This document shows positions 16,980 to 25,721 of a DNA stretch of 64,000 bases, piece after piece; within the stretch, counting starts at the first letter, position 1, and each line of letters starts with the position of its first letter. The DNA is taken from contig DASWEE010000122.1 in assembly GCA_036394915.1 (NCBI GenBank), positions 1 to 64,000 of the forward strand. The letters are read 5' to 3'. The notes beneath the pieces were generated by a model that had not been told where the DNA came from, ran no database searches, and saw only the letters and a program-made list of their open reading frames with translations. The position numbers and the translations under genes were made by a program. The stretch comes from JACDER01 sp036394915 (GTDB taxonomy: Bacteria > Actinomycetota > Thermoleophilia > Gaiellales > Gaiellaceae).

Positions 16980-17774
16980 ATGGCCGAGCTCCTCGAGCGC
17001 CGGGCCTTCGAATGCAGGCTCACGCCGGACCGCGCGCTCGAGTCACTGGACGAGGCGGAGGAGTTCCTTCGCGACCGCGGGATGCTGACGCGCACCACGG
17101 ACTCGGCTCTGCCCAGCCTGTTCGAAGCCTGTCACGAGGAGCCGTACGCTGCGGCGAGCCCGGGCTTCGGGCAGTGGCCGCGCACCAAGTATCCCTGGTT
17201 CGGACTGCTCGGCGCGCGCGGCTACCCGATCCTCGCGATCCACCGGGGCAAGAACGTGCTCATCACTGACGAGGTCGCAGGTCTTGCCGACCCGATCTGC
17301 CGGGCGGAGATCGAGCGGATGGAGAAGGACGACCCGGACTGGGCCCGCCTGCTGCGCCACCTCGGGGACGCCGGGCCGTCGGAGCTCGAGGACCTGCAGA
17401 CCGAGCTCGACCTGAAGCCGAAGGAGCTGAAGCAGCTGCGCGCGCCCCTCGAGCGCTGCGGAGCGATCGTCTCCCGCAGCATCGTCTACGAGGATCCGCA
17501 CCGACACACGAGCGAGCTGGCGCGCTGGGACCAGCTCTTCCCCGAGCCGGCGGGCGACGGCGGGCTCGAGGAGCTGGTCGTCGCCGGTGTGCGGGCGGCC
17601 GTAGTCGCGCCCGTGCGGGAGCTGCAGCGCTGGTTCTCGTGGCGCTGGTACTGGGACGACGATCTCGTCGACCGGCTCGTGGCCGATGGACGGTTGGAGC
17701 GGCCCGAGGAGGGCTGGGTCAGCGTGCGAGCGGAAACGGCTTCCGAGCAAGCGCCGGCAGAACCTGCGCCGTGA
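16980..17774 (+). CDS. Winged-helix protein, probably AlkZ-related
   Basis: 264 residues from ATG 16980, ten bases from the divergent CinA-like start. It contains KYPWFGLLGARGYPILAI and a C-terminal winged-helix-like half (SELEDLQTELDLKPKELKQLRAPLERCGAIVSRS, split at the helix turn). The general layout matches proteins annotated as AlkZ-related, distant relatives of the YcaQ/AlkZ DNA glycosylases, but I cannot identify catalytic residues. The assignment is tentative; an uncharacterised DNA-binding protein is the safe description. Overlaps the convergent B12-operon gene by 56 bp. Confidence 0.4.
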   Translation: MAELLERRAFECRLTPDRALESLDEAEEFLRDRGMLTRTTDSALPSLFEACHEEPYAAASPGFGQWPRTKYPWFGLLGARGYPILAIHRGKNVLITDEVAGLADPICRAEIERMEKDDPDWARLLRHLGDAGPSELEDLQTELDLKPKELKQLRAPLERCGAIVSRSIVYEDPHRHTSELARWDQLFPEPAGDGGLEELVVAGVRAAVVAPVRELQRWFSWRWYWDDDLVDRLVADGRLERPEEGWVSVRAETASEQAPAEPAP

Positions 17775-18525
17775 CCCACACCGGCGTGACCGCGTAGCGG
17801 GCCGAGTACCGGTAGCTCCCGTTGCGGCGCCTCATGCGCGAGAGGAACGCGAATGCTCGCGCCGGCGGCCGCTCGGCCGCCGCCAGGAACGCCTGGATCG
17901 CCCAGGCCGTCGACTGGCTGTCGGACGCGCGCCCCTTGACGAGCCTGAACCCGCCGTCCTTCGATTCCAGCGTCCGGAGGTAAGCAAGACCGCGCCGGAT
18001 CGGACGCCCGCCCGTACCCGTCGCGCGGAGCGCCTCGATCGCGGCCGCTGTGTCGTTCGAGTCGGGGGCGCCGCCCGGGTACCAGGACCAGCCGCCGCCG
18101 GGGCGTTGCTGACGCAGCAGGTAGCGGACGGTCGAGGCGCCCGCCGGGCGCCCGGTAGCCCGCAAGGCGATTACGCCCCAGATCGTCGAGTTGACGAGCG
18201 GGCCGATGCGCCCGTTCGAGCGGCGCAGGGACTCCAGCCGGGAGGCGAGCGTACCCGTGTCGGCGCCGAGCGCATCAAGCGCAAGCACACGAAGCGCGAG
18301 ATCGGTGGCATCGCCGACGGGTGCCGAGAAGAGATAGGCCGCCGCCCCACCGGATGGCTTCGCCGCCGCTGCGAGCCCCAACACCGCCCACGCCGTCAGC
18401 GCCGGCGACGACCGGCCGCCCGGCTCCGCGAATCCTCCGTCCGCCTGCTGATGAGACGTGACGTAGGAGACCGGCGACCCCGCGACGGCACCGGCCGCCG
18501 CGAGCGCTGCCCATCTCACGCCCAT
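17719..18525 (-). CDS. Exported alpha/alpha-barrel (terpenoid-cyclase-like) protein, intrinsic-factor alpha-domain-like
   Basis: 268 residues from ATG 18525; GTG 18519, with a 4-base overlap, is equally possible. A short hydrophobic N-terminus (VRWAALAAAGAVAGSP) suggests export. The body is a series of helical repeats with squalene-cyclase-type motifs: QQADGGFAEPGGRSSPALTA, QRPGGGWSWYPGGAPDSNDT, KDGGFRLVKGRASDSQST. The same alpha6/alpha6 toroid forms the alpha domain of intrinsic factor and transcobalamin. It is the last gene of a riboswitch-led ECF operon that also encodes two DUF4430 proteins, which resemble the beta domain of the same animal proteins. I infer a cobalamin-binding role; a cyclase function is unlikely. 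Confidence 0.7.
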   Translation of the reverse strand: MGVRWAALAAAGAVAGSPVSYVTSHQQADGGFAEPGGRSSPALTAWAVLGLAAAAKPSGGAAAYLFSAPVGDATDLALRVLALDALGADTGTLASRLESLRRSNGRIGPLVNSTIWGVIALRATGRPAGASTVRYLLRQQRPGGGWSWYPGGAPDSNDTAAAIEALRATGTGGRPIRRGLAYLRTLESKDGGFRLVKGRASDSQSTAWAIQAFLAAAERPPARAFAFLSRMRRRNGSYRYSARYAVTPVWVTAQVLPALARKPFPLAR

Positions 18526-19190
18526 ACGACCTCGGTCCGCAGCCGCTTGCCGTAGCGCTCGAGCAGCCGCCGCAGTTCCGGCCCGGCGACGAGCGCGAGC
18601 ACGAGGTTCCCGCCGGCGTGCGCCGCGTCGAACCAGAGCCCGCGCGAGAGCTGGACGAACAGGGCCGCCCGCGTGTGCGGGAAGAAGCTGTACCACTCCC
18701 ACACGTCCATCAGGCCACTGAAGGCGAAGCCCAGGAGGAAGCAGGCGATCGCGAGCGGGACGCGGCGGCGCAAGAGCGGCGCGGCGAGGGCGCCGACGGC
18801 CCCGCAACCCCCCCAGAACAGCATCTGCCAGGGCGTCCAAGGCCCCTGGCCGAGGAAGAAGTTGGACGCGAGCGCGGCGACCGCTCCGACGGCGATCCCG
18901 GCGCGCAGTCCGAGCGCGACTCCCGCGACCACCGCGATCACGGTCACGGGCTGGACGCCGGGAACTGCCGCGAACAGGATCCGCCCCGCGGCCGCCGCGC
19001 CCGCCAGCGTGGCGATGATCGTCAGCTCACGAGCAGAGCCCGGCCCGGTCTCGAGCCAGGAGGCCGCGCCGGCAACGAGCGCACCCGCGAGCACGAGCAG
19101 GGACAGGCCCGCATCGTGCGGGGCAAGAGCGGTCCAGACCGCGGCCGACCCCACGGCGGCAAGACAGCCGAGCGCCAGGAGCCTAGGCAA
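18516..19190 (-). CDS. ECF transporter S component (probably cobalamin)
   Basis: About 224 residues with the TTG start at 19190, which overlaps the ATPase stop; the exact start is uncertain. Highly hydrophobic, about six TM segments, with the ASNFFLGQGPWTPWQMLFWG signature of one S-component group. S components bind the vitamin and dock on the shared T/A module. Here T and A are encoded directly upstream and a cobalamin riboswitch leads the operon, so the substrate is very probably vitamin B12 or a precursor. Confidence 0.8.
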   Translation of the reverse strand: MPRLLALGCLAAVGSAAVWTALAPHDAGLSLLVLAGALVAGAASWLETGPGSARELTIIATLAGAAAAGRILFAAVPGVQPVTVIAVVAGVALGLRAGIAVGAVAALASNFFLGQGPWTPWQMLFWGGCGAVGALAAPLLRRRVPLAIACFLLGFAFSGLMDVWEWYSFFPHTRAALFVQLSRGLWFDAAHAGGNLVLALVAGPELRRLLERYGKRLRTEVVWA

Positions 19191-20529
19191 GGGCGGCCTC
19201 CCTCGAGGCTCCGAGCGCGATCTCGCGGTCGCAGACCACGGACGCGAACGCGCGGTCGTGCGTGACGACAAGCGTTGCGCGGTCGTCGGCCTCGGCGCGA
19301 AGGAGCGCCGCGAGCCGTTGCTTGCGTTCCGGGTCGATGCCGCGGGTCGGCTCGTCGAGGATGAGCAGCTCGGGCTCGGTCACGAGCACGGCGGCGAGAG
19401 CGAGCCGCTCGCGCTCCCCGCTCGACAGGTCGCGAGGGTGCCGCTCGGCGTGCCCGGCGAGGCCCACTCGCTCGAGCGCGGCCCGGGCGCGGCGCAGGTC
19501 GCCCCCGACGCCGAGCGCAACTTCCTCGTCGGCGCGTTCTCGCACGAGGTAGCGGCCCGGATCCTGTGACAGGTACGCGGCGCGGCCCGAACGGGTCACG
19601 ACGCCGCGAGCCGGCAAGAGCAACCCGGCCGCGAGCTTCGCAAGCGTCGTCTTCCCGCTGCCGTTGGGCCCCGTGAGGACGACGACCTCCCCGCGACGCA
19701 GCCCGAGCTCGAAGCCGTCGACGACGGGAGGGCCGCCTGGATAGGCGAAGCTGACGTCCTCGAGCCGGCAGACGAGGTCGCCGGGCTCGGACGCTCCGCA
19801 CTGAGCCTCGAGACCGAGCCACGCGGGACGTTCGCGGGCGAGCCACTCGATCGACTCGGCCCGGGGGGCGTCGAGCAGAATCCGGCCTTCCTCCATGAAC
19901 ACGACGCGGTCCGCGTGCTCGAGCGGAAGGGCCGGCCGCTGCTCGGAGACGAGCACCGCCGTCCCGCGGGCGCGGCAGCGCTCGAGGAGCGCGGTCGCCA
20001 CCTCCGAGTCGAGCTGGGAGGTCGGCTCGTCCAGGAGCAGAAGCTGCGGCTCCAACGCAAGCGCCGAGGCAAGGCACACGCGCTGGAGCTCGCCGCCCGA
20101 GAGCTCCTCGACCCGCCTGCCTTTGAGGTGGACGGCGCCGGCGAGCTCGAGCGCTGCCTCCACGCGCGTCGGGATCAGGCCAGGCTCGACGCCGATGTTC
20201 TCGAGGCCGAAGGCGATCTCGTTCTCCACCCGCGTGAAGACGACCTGGTCCTCCGGGTCCTGGAAGAGGCAGGCGACTGTTCCGGCAAGCTCTGCCGGCC
20301 GGTGGCGGCGCGTGTCGAGCCCCGCCACGTCCACGCGGCCGGCGAAACGGCCGCCGTGGAAGTGCGGCACGAGGCCGGCGAAGGCCCGGAGTAGCGTCGA
20401 TTTGCCGGAGCCGGATGGACCGAGCAGAGCCACGAGCTCGCCGGGCTCGATCTCGAGGGAGACGCCGTCGAGAGCCCGGCCGTCCTCCGGGTAGGAGAAG
20501 CTGAGGCCGCAGGCGCGGGCTAGAGCCAC
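19183..20529 (-). CDS. Double-ATPase ECF-A component
   Basis: 448 residues, two complete ABC ATPase domains in one chain. Domain 1: Walker A LLGPSGSGKSTLL, signature ELSGGELQRV, Walker B LLLLDEPTSQLD. Domain 2: Walker A LTGPNGSGKTTLA, signature DLSSGERERL, Walker B LLILDEPTRGID. Fused A/A' subunits are common in ECF transporters of Actinobacteria. The GTG start lies ten bases inside the end of the T gene. It powers import together with the neighbouring S and T components. Confidence 0.93.
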   Translation of the reverse strand: MALARACGLSFSYPEDGRALDGVSLEIEPGELVALLGPSGSGKSTLLRAFAGLVPHFHGGRFAGRVDVAGLDTRRHRPAELAGTVACLFQDPEDQVVFTRVENEIAFGLENIGVEPGLIPTRVEAALELAGAVHLKGRRVEELSGGELQRVCLASALALEPQLLLLDEPTSQLDSEVATALLERCRARGTAVLVSEQRPALPLEHADRVVFMEEGRILLDAPRAESIEWLARERPAWLGLEAQCGASEPGDLVCRLEDVSFAYPGGPPVVDGFELGLRRGEVVVLTGPNGSGKTTLAKLAAGLLLPARGVVTRSGRAAYLSQDPGRYLVRERADEEVALGVGGDLRRARAALERVGLAGHAERHPRDLSSGERERLALAAVLVTEPELLILDEPTRGIDPERKQRLAALLRAEADDRATLVVTHDRAFASVVCDREIALGASREAALA

Positions 20530-21218
20530 AGCACTCCCATCGAGACGAGCAGCCCTCCGAGCGAAAGGGCGGCATAGTCGGGGACCTTCCACGAAGGCCG
20601 CGGCGATCTCGTACGCCCGGCCCGTCCGAATCCGCGGGCCTCCATCGCCTCGGCGAGATTCAGGCCGCGTTCGAGCGAGCCGGCCAGGAGCGGCGAGAGC
20701 AGCCGGGCCCGGCCGCGCAGCCCGCGCACCTCCACCCCGCGCCCTCGCAACGCCTCGACGAGCCCGGCGGCATCCCTCTCGAGCGTGGGGACGAGCCGCG
20801 TCGCGAGACCGACGGCGAGCGCGAACCGCCGTGCCCAACCCGCCCCCTGGAGCAGGCGGTCGTGATCCAGCAGCAGGGCATAGGCGGCGAACGCGAGCGC
20901 GACGTCGAGGAGCCTCAACGCCTGGACCGCGCCGTGAGCCAGCTCCTCCCGGGTGACGTCGAGCGTCCCGAGCACGGGAATCGTGGGTCCCGTCCAGAGG
21001 ACGTGCGTTCCCACGACCTCCACGAACGGCGTCACCAGGAAGACCGCGAGCGACGTCGTCAGCGCACCGAACAGGTAGATCCTCCGCCGCCGGGCCGGCG
21101 CCCGCAGACAGACCGCGAGCAGGACGACGGCGACGGCCGCGACGGTCTGCCACCGGTTCGCCAGCAGCGCAGTCGCCCCGAGCGCGGCGAGAAGAGCGGC
21201 TGCGGGTGCCGGCTTCAC
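20520..21218 (-). CDS. ECF transporter T component
   Basis: 232 residues from a GTG overlapping the upstream lipoprotein stop (GTGA). Several TM segments, then the coupling-helix motifs EALRGRGVE and EAMEARGFG; the paired Ala/Gly-Arg-Gly motifs are the hallmark of ECF-T proteins and contact the two ATPases. Integral membrane scaffold of the B12 importer. Confidence 0.92.
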   Translation of the reverse strand: MKPAPAAALLAALGATALLANRWQTVAAVAVVLLAVCLRAPARRRRIYLFGALTTSLAVFLVTPFVEVVGTHVLWTGPTIPVLGTLDVTREELAHGAVQALRLLDVALAFAAYALLLDHDRLLQGAGWARRFALAVGLATRLVPTLERDAAGLVEALRGRGVEVRGLRGRARLLSPLLAGSLERGLNLAEAMEARGFGRAGRTRSPRPSWKVPDYAALSLGGLLVSMGVLWL

Positions 21219-21874
21219 GGCACCTCGTATCGGAAGCGGTAGAGGGACGGGTGGCCGGCAAGCCGGCTTGCGTTCCCGGCGAAGTCGAACTCGAAGGAGC
21301 CGTCCGGGCGCGGCCGGGCGGTGAACCTGGGCGCTCCCCCGACGAGCCGCAGGACATTCGCCCCCTCGGGCGCGCTCGTAGAGACGTGCCCGTGCACGAC
21401 CCGCGCGAGCGCTCGCGCACCCGCTCCGCTCCCCACCACGACCGCCGGGCGGCGCTTGCCGGCGTACCCGTGCAGGAACGGCTCCGGAAACGCCCCGACG
21501 ACGACCGGCCGGCGCATCTCCTTCGTCCAGGAGCGGTAGTCCCACCATTCGACGTCGCCGGGATGCAGGCGATACTCGGCGGCGCTGCGATCGGCCTCGA
21601 TCCCGTTCACGAAGTAGAACCAGTCGCTCCGGCGGGAGAGACTGCCTTCGATCCCTTCGATCGACTGGACGTAACGCCCGCCGTAGCGCGTCTCGATCTT
21701 CGCCTCCCGAGCGAGCGCCTGCATCGCCGTCAGCCCCGCGGGCACGGTGCGGACGAGCAGGACGTGCGCGCCCCGGTCACGCGTGACCCAGAGCGTCGCA
21801 CGTCCCTTGCCCTCGCTCGTGCCGCCGCAGCCCGCGAGGGCGAGGACCAGCACGAGCGGGGCGAGCCGTCTCAC
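21215..21874 (-). CDS. Lipoprotein with DUF4430 (transcobalamin-like) domain
   Basis: 219 residues from the GTG at 21874, which overlaps the previous stop (GTGA). Signal VRRLAPLVLVLALAGC carries a clear lipobox (LAGC), so the protein is anchored on the outer face of the membrane. The segment SDWFYFVNGIEADRSAAEYRLHPGDVEWWDY is split over the DUF4430 hallmark: an aromatic-Val-Asn-Gly turn, then xx-GD-x-x-x-W. DUF4430 resembles the C-terminal beta domain of intrinsic factor and transcobalamin. The second half (about residue 120 onward) is extra and unrecognised. Likely B12-capturing surface protein for the ECF importer. Confidence 0.8.
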   Translation of the reverse strand: MRRLAPLVLVLALAGCGGTSEGKGRATLWVTRDRGAHVLLVRTVPAGLTAMQALAREAKIETRYGGRYVQSIEGIEGSLSRRSDWFYFVNGIEADRSAAEYRLHPGDVEWWDYRSWTKEMRRPVVVGAFPEPFLHGYAGKRRPAVVVGSGAGARALARVVHGHVSTSAPEGANVLRLVGGAPRFTARPRPDGSFEFDFAGNASRLAGHPSLYRFRYEVP

Positions 21875-22455
21875 GCGAGCGCATTCGAGCGCACGGCGCC
21901 GTTGAACGTCGCGCGCACGAGGCCGTGGTGGCGACCGACGCACGCCTCCGCCGCACGAGTGCGCACGCTTCGGCTGTCGACGTGCAGCACAGATCCGGCG
22001 GCTCTGCTCTCCTTCCCCTGGTCGTCCTGCGAGACGACGCGGTAGCAGCCGCGACCCAGTCGCTCGAGGCGGAGGGTCGGCGGGCCTCCCTTCAAGCCGA
22101 AGAACGCCCAGTACCAGAGCACTCTGTCCCCGGGCTTCAGCACGTACTGGTCCGCCCCCACGGGAGGTGAGACTCCGTCGACCTTGTAGGCCCAGCCGCT
22201 CGAGCCGAACGCGGCGTAGAGCCCGACCTGATCCACGTACGGGCCGTAGCTGGTATCGCTCACGTGGACGTAGAACTCACCGCTTCGACTCGCCGCCTCG
22301 AGGGCGTCGAGCGCGGTCGAGGCACTGACGCGGGGATCTGCGGGACCGAAGATCGTCCGGGTCCTGCCCTCGATCCGGACGTGGGCGATGGTGGCAGTCG
22401 CGGGGGCGGCGAAAGCCAGGGCGACGGCCCAGGCAATGAGAGAACGTCGAAACAC
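21871..22455 (-). CDS. Exported DUF4430 (transcobalamin-like) protein
   Basis: 194 residues from GTG 22455 with GGAAGGAGG upstream. Signal peptide MFRRSLIAWAVALAFAAPATA. The DUF4430 core is clear: FGSSGWAYKVDGVSPPVGA, then YVLKPGDRVLWYWAFF. Being the first gene after the cobalamin riboswitch, it should be the gene most directly B12-repressed. A second DUF4430 gene follows at once, so the pair may be two parts of one surface receptor. Confidence 0.8.
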   Translation of the reverse strand: MFRRSLIAWAVALAFAAPATATIAHVRIEGRTRTIFGPADPRVSASTALDALEAASRSGEFYVHVSDTSYGPYVDQVGLYAAFGSSGWAYKVDGVSPPVGADQYVLKPGDRVLWYWAFFGLKGGPPTLRLERLGRGCYRVVSQDDQGKESRAAGSVLHVDSRSVRTRAAEACVGRHHGLVRATFNGAVRSNALA

Positions 22456-22487
22456 GAATCCTCCTTCCGCGAGGGGTTCGGGTCTCG

Positions 22488-22650
22488 GCGGGCGGCAGGT
22501 CTTCTGACTCGGGGCGCCCTCTCGTGCCGCCTTCCCGGCCCGGAGGCCAGTGGCACATCGGCTCGAGAGCGATCTCCCCTCACAGCGGCGGGACCGTCCC
22601 GGACTTGCACCGGGTTCCCTTTCCGCTCGCCGGTATCGGGGCTGACCCTA
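22488..22650 (-). promoter_or_regulatory. Cobalamin (AdoCbl) riboswitch
   Basis: Read on the minus strand, the leader has GGGAACCCGGTGCAAGTCC, then GGTCCCGCCGCTGTGAGGGG, the GCCACTGG box, GGGAAGGCGGC, and the 3' sequence GAGTCAGAAGACCTGCC. These are the conserved blocks of the cobalamin riboswitch in correct order. It ends about 30 bases before the GTG of the first DUF4430 gene, close enough to sequester that gene's ribosome site or to form a terminator. B12 excess should switch off the six downstream genes. Confidence 0.95.
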
Positions 22651-22662
22651 TCATGGCCGCCG

Positions 22663-23010
22663 GTGTCCATTTCGCGCTTTTTCCGGATGTGGGGACCGGT
22701 GATCTTGTGGGCCGGGGTCATCTTCGGGCTCTCCTCGATCCCCGCCCTTAGCTCCGGTCTCGGGACATGGGACGAGGTTCTGCGCAAGTGCGCGCACGTG
22801 ACGGAGTACGCGATCCTCGGCCTGTTGCTCGTCCGCGCGCTCGGGCAGGAAGTGCTCGCGCTGCTGCTCGGGATCGCCTATGCCGCGAGCGACGAGCTCC
22901 ATCAGCACTTCGTCGCCGGCCGGCACGGGTCGCCCGTGGACGTGGCGATCGACGCCGCCGGTCTCGTGATCGGGATCGTGCTGATGCGGCGCGTCGTCGC
23001 TCGCTACTGA
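22663..23010 (+). CDS. VanZ-like membrane protein
   Basis: 115 residues from GTG 22663, or 107 from ATG 22687; neither has a clear ribosome site. Contains KCAHVTEYAILGLLLVRAL and the VanZ signature ASDELHQHFVAGRHGSPVD followed by a final TM segment. VanZ-like proteins are small membrane proteins; VanZ itself gives low-level teicoplanin resistance, but the biochemical role is unknown. Its 5' end abuts the riboswitch, so the promoter of the divergent B12 operon must overlap this coding region. Confidence 0.8.
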   Translation: MSISRFFRMWGPVILWAGVIFGLSSIPALSSGLGTWDEVLRKCAHVTEYAILGLLLVRALGQEVLALLLGIAYAASDELHQHFVAGRHGSPVDVAIDAAGLVIGIVLMRRVVARY

Positions 23011-23022
23011 CAGAATCGGCCG

Positions 23023-23247
23023 ATGCCGGAGCCGAAGGAATTCTCAGACCGCCAGCTCGAGGCAGTGCTCGAGCGTCTCGACCGCCTCTGCGAAGAGGTG
23101 CACGGTCTCAACCGGCGCCTCGACGCAAATGACCATCTGGTTCGAATCACGCACGAGCTGAGCGCGCTGAACGAGTCACTGCAGGCGCTCGCGTATGCGG
23201 CGCTCGGACAGCAAGGCCCCCAGGTCCGCCGCCGTCGCGCGGGTTAG
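23023..23247 (+). CDS. Small coiled-coil protein, function unknown
   Basis: 74 residues. Heptad-like pattern in RQLEAVLERLDRLCEEVHGL and RLDANDHLVRITHELSALNE suggests a coiled coil; the C-terminus is basic (QVRRRRAG). No known family recognised. Twelve bases after VanZ on the same strand, so probably co-transcribed; the last four bases overlap the convergent PQQ gene. Confidence 0.5.
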   Translation: MPEPKEFSDRQLEAVLERLDRLCEEVHGLNRRLDANDHLVRITHELSALNESLQALAYAALGQQGPQVRRRRAG

Positions 23248-25721
23248 GCGCTCAGGCGGTAGAGGCGGCCGTCGAGTGTGACGGCGTAGAGCTCGCCCCG
23301 CGCGTCCTCGCCGAACGAGGAGAGGTTCGGAAGCCGTTGACCTTCCAGCCGAACGCCTGTCGCCTTTCCGCCGGAGATCTTGAGCGACCAGATCTCTCCC
23401 GAGCAGTAGTCGCCGAAGAAGTAGCGACCACGCACCGCCTTCAGCGTCGGCCCGCGATAGACGAAGCCGCCGGTCACCGAGCAGCCGGGCCCGTGACTGT
23501 ACACGTGCACGGGGAAGACGAGCCGCCCGGCCGGGTTCGGCGCCTTCGACTCGTACTGCGCGTCGCCCTCGTACACATCCCACCCGTAGTTCTCGAGCCC
23601 GGGGCTCTTCCGGGGCAGGAAGTCGACCTCCTCCCAGTTCCCCTGCCCGACGTCCCCGATGTAGAGGTCTCCCGTCGAGCGGTCGAAGGAGAATCTCCAC
23701 GGATTGCGCAATCCGTAGCCGACGATCTGTGCCTTGGCGCCACGCTTGGCGACGTTGATCCGGAGCAGCTTTCCAAGCAGCGCCGACAGGTTCTGCGCGC
23801 GATTCTCGGGGTCGCCTCCGGAGCCTCCGTCCCCCATGCCGACGTACAGATACCCGTCCGGCCCGAACGCGAGCTGGCCGCCGTTGTGGTTCGCGTACGG
23901 CTGGGCGACGAACAGCACCTCCCGGGCCGTCCCTGCCAGGCCGAACGTGCCCGCCCGGTTGGCGCGGTACTCGACCACCCGCGTATCCCCGTGGAGGTCG
24001 GTGTAGTCGACGTAGAAGAGCCGGTTCTTGGCGAAGCGGGGATGAAACGCGACGCAGAGCAGTCCCCGCTCGCCCCCGCTCAGGACCTTCGACCTGATGT
24101 CGAGGAACGGCTTCGCTTGCAACTTTCCCCGCACGAGCACCCGGATCACGCCCGCCTGCTCGACCGCGTACAACCGGTTGGTCTGGGTCTTCGCCGCCGC
24201 CACGTCGACGGGTGAGTCCAGGCTCGAGGTGACGAGCTTCCACTCGACCGCGGCACGCTTCTGCACGCGGCGCCCACCGAGCCGGTAGACGATCAGTGTG
24301 CCCGACGTCGAGTGGTCGTTGGAGTCGCCGATCGGGAGCGCGACCCGTCCGTCCGTGACAATCGGGCTGTTCCAGTGGCCGCGCCCGGCGGCGAGACCGG
24401 TGACGCGACGGCCGGTCCCGGGGACGTAGACGTTGAGCCGGCCGCCATCCGGGTCGTAGACGTACAGGAGCCCGCCGGCGACGACGGGGCTCGTCCCCCC
24501 CACGCTCTTGCGCCAGCGCGCCCGCAGCCGCCCATGCTCGAGCGTGAACGCTGCCGTGCCGGAGCCGGTCGTCACGAACAGCCACGTCCGCCCGCCGCTC
24601 CGCCAGACGGCCGGGGCGGTGAAGACCCCCGAGCCACCCGGCGCCGAGACGGTCTGCACCTCGCCGCCGGTGACCGGCCCCGCAGAGCCGCGACCGTTCA
24701 ACCGGCGCAGGTCGAGCAGCCGCAGCTTCGCGTCCTTGCCACCCTGAACTGCGTACCGCGCGCTCAGGACCGCCGGCGACGTGCTGCCGAGGTCGACATC
24801 CCCCGAGTCGAGCTCGGACTGGTCGGTCGGCGTCCAGTTCTGCAGCAGCGCTCCGGCGTCCGATGAGAGCATCAGCACGCTGTCACCCCAGTACGTGCGG
24901 CCGTTCCAGCGCCCGTCGCCGGTGGTGAGAAGCAGCTTCCCGGAGCCGGGGACGACGACGACCCCCGACCGCCCCCAGATCGCGGAGCCGCTCTCCGGAC
25001 AGCTCGAGGGGGAGATCAGGCCCCGCCTGTCGCTGCAGAGCGAGTTCCAGACCTGGCGGATGCGGCCGGAGGTAGCGTCGATCGAGACGACGTGTCCCTG
25101 GTAGGGCGGCGCGTCGCCGATGTAGCCGCCGGTGGCCGCGAGCACGAGTCCGTGAGCGAGGTTGAGCGCGGGCGCGATCTTCTCGCGGCGGGGGTTCCGC
25201 GTGATCGAGACGGGCCAGGAGCCGGTGCGCGCCTCGCGCCCCGTGGCCAGGCTCAACTTGTGGATTCTGCCGTCGGGCGACACCGCGTAGACGAACCGCC
25301 GGTCGACGCTCGCGAGCGGGGTCGCCTGCGTGATCCGCTCGCTCCCCGCCCAGGTCTGGTACCCGCCGGGCGTGAAGCGCCAGAGGATCTTGCCCGTGAC
25401 CGCGTCGACCGCCACCGTCTTGCCGTACGAGGTGGTAACGACGAACACGTCGTGCTTGCCGCCGCGAACGGGCACGCCGCGGAGATAGATCGGCGACGAG
25501 TCCGCGGTGCCGCCGATCGAGATGCGTTGAGCATGCAGGTGCGAGGCGTTGGCGGCCGTGATCCCCGTGCGGGCCGGGCCCGCGTTGTGACGCGCCGCGT
25601 CGTAGCCGAACCGGGTCCAGTTGCCGCCGAGCTTCGCTATCGGGGCCCGAGGGCCGGCAAACGCGGACGCGCCGCCGAGCAGGGCGATGCACCCCGCCGA
25701 AATCGCTATGAGCGCTCTCAT
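23244..25721 (-). CDS. Secreted two-propeller protein: PQQ-type beta-propeller fused to sorbosone/glucose dehydrogenase-like domain
   Basis: 825 residues with signal peptide. Residues ~30-500 form a PQQ-dependent alcohol-dehydrogenase-like propeller (NWTRFGYDAARHNAGPARTG, VDAVTGKILWRFTPGG). Residues ~510-825 form a second, soluble-GDH/sorbosone dehydrogenase propeller with ANHNGGQLAFGPDGYLYVGM and GYGLRNPWRFSFD, the cofactor/active-site region of that family. A fusion of the two propeller types is uncommon. The ATG overlaps the stop of the paralogous upstream gene (ATGA), so the two are an operon. Likely periplasmic or extracellular sugar or alcohol oxidation; cofactor use is inferred from family. 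Confidence 0.8.
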   Translation of the reverse strand: MRALIAISAGCIALLGGASAFAGPRAPIAKLGGNWTRFGYDAARHNAGPARTGITAANASHLHAQRISIGGTADSSPIYLRGVPVRGGKHDVFVVTTSYGKTVAVDAVTGKILWRFTPGGYQTWAGSERITQATPLASVDRRFVYAVSPDGRIHKLSLATGREARTGSWPVSITRNPRREKIAPALNLAHGLVLAATGGYIGDAPPYQGHVVSIDATSGRIRQVWNSLCSDRRGLISPSSCPESGSAIWGRSGVVVVPGSGKLLLTTGDGRWNGRTYWGDSVLMLSSDAGALLQNWTPTDQSELDSGDVDLGSTSPAVLSARYAVQGGKDAKLRLLDLRRLNGRGSAGPVTGGEVQTVSAPGGSGVFTAPAVWRSGGRTWLFVTTGSGTAAFTLEHGRLRARWRKSVGGTSPVVAGGLLYVYDPDGGRLNVYVPGTGRRVTGLAAGRGHWNSPIVTDGRVALPIGDSNDHSTSGTLIVYRLGGRRVQKRAAVEWKLVTSSLDSPVDVAAAKTQTNRLYAVEQAGVIRVLVRGKLQAKPFLDIRSKVLSGGERGLLCVAFHPRFAKNRLFYVDYTDLHGDTRVVEYRANRAGTFGLAGTAREVLFVAQPYANHNGGQLAFGPDGYLYVGMGDGGSGGDPENRAQNLSALLGKLLRINVAKRGAKAQIVGYGLRNPWRFSFDRSTGDLYIGDVGQGNWEEVDFLPRKSPGLENYGWDVYEGDAQYESKAPNPAGRLVFPVHVYSHGPGCSVTGGFVYRGPTLKAVRGRYFFGDYCSGEIWSLKISGGKATGVRLEGQRLPNLSSFGEDARGELYAVTLDGRLYRLSA

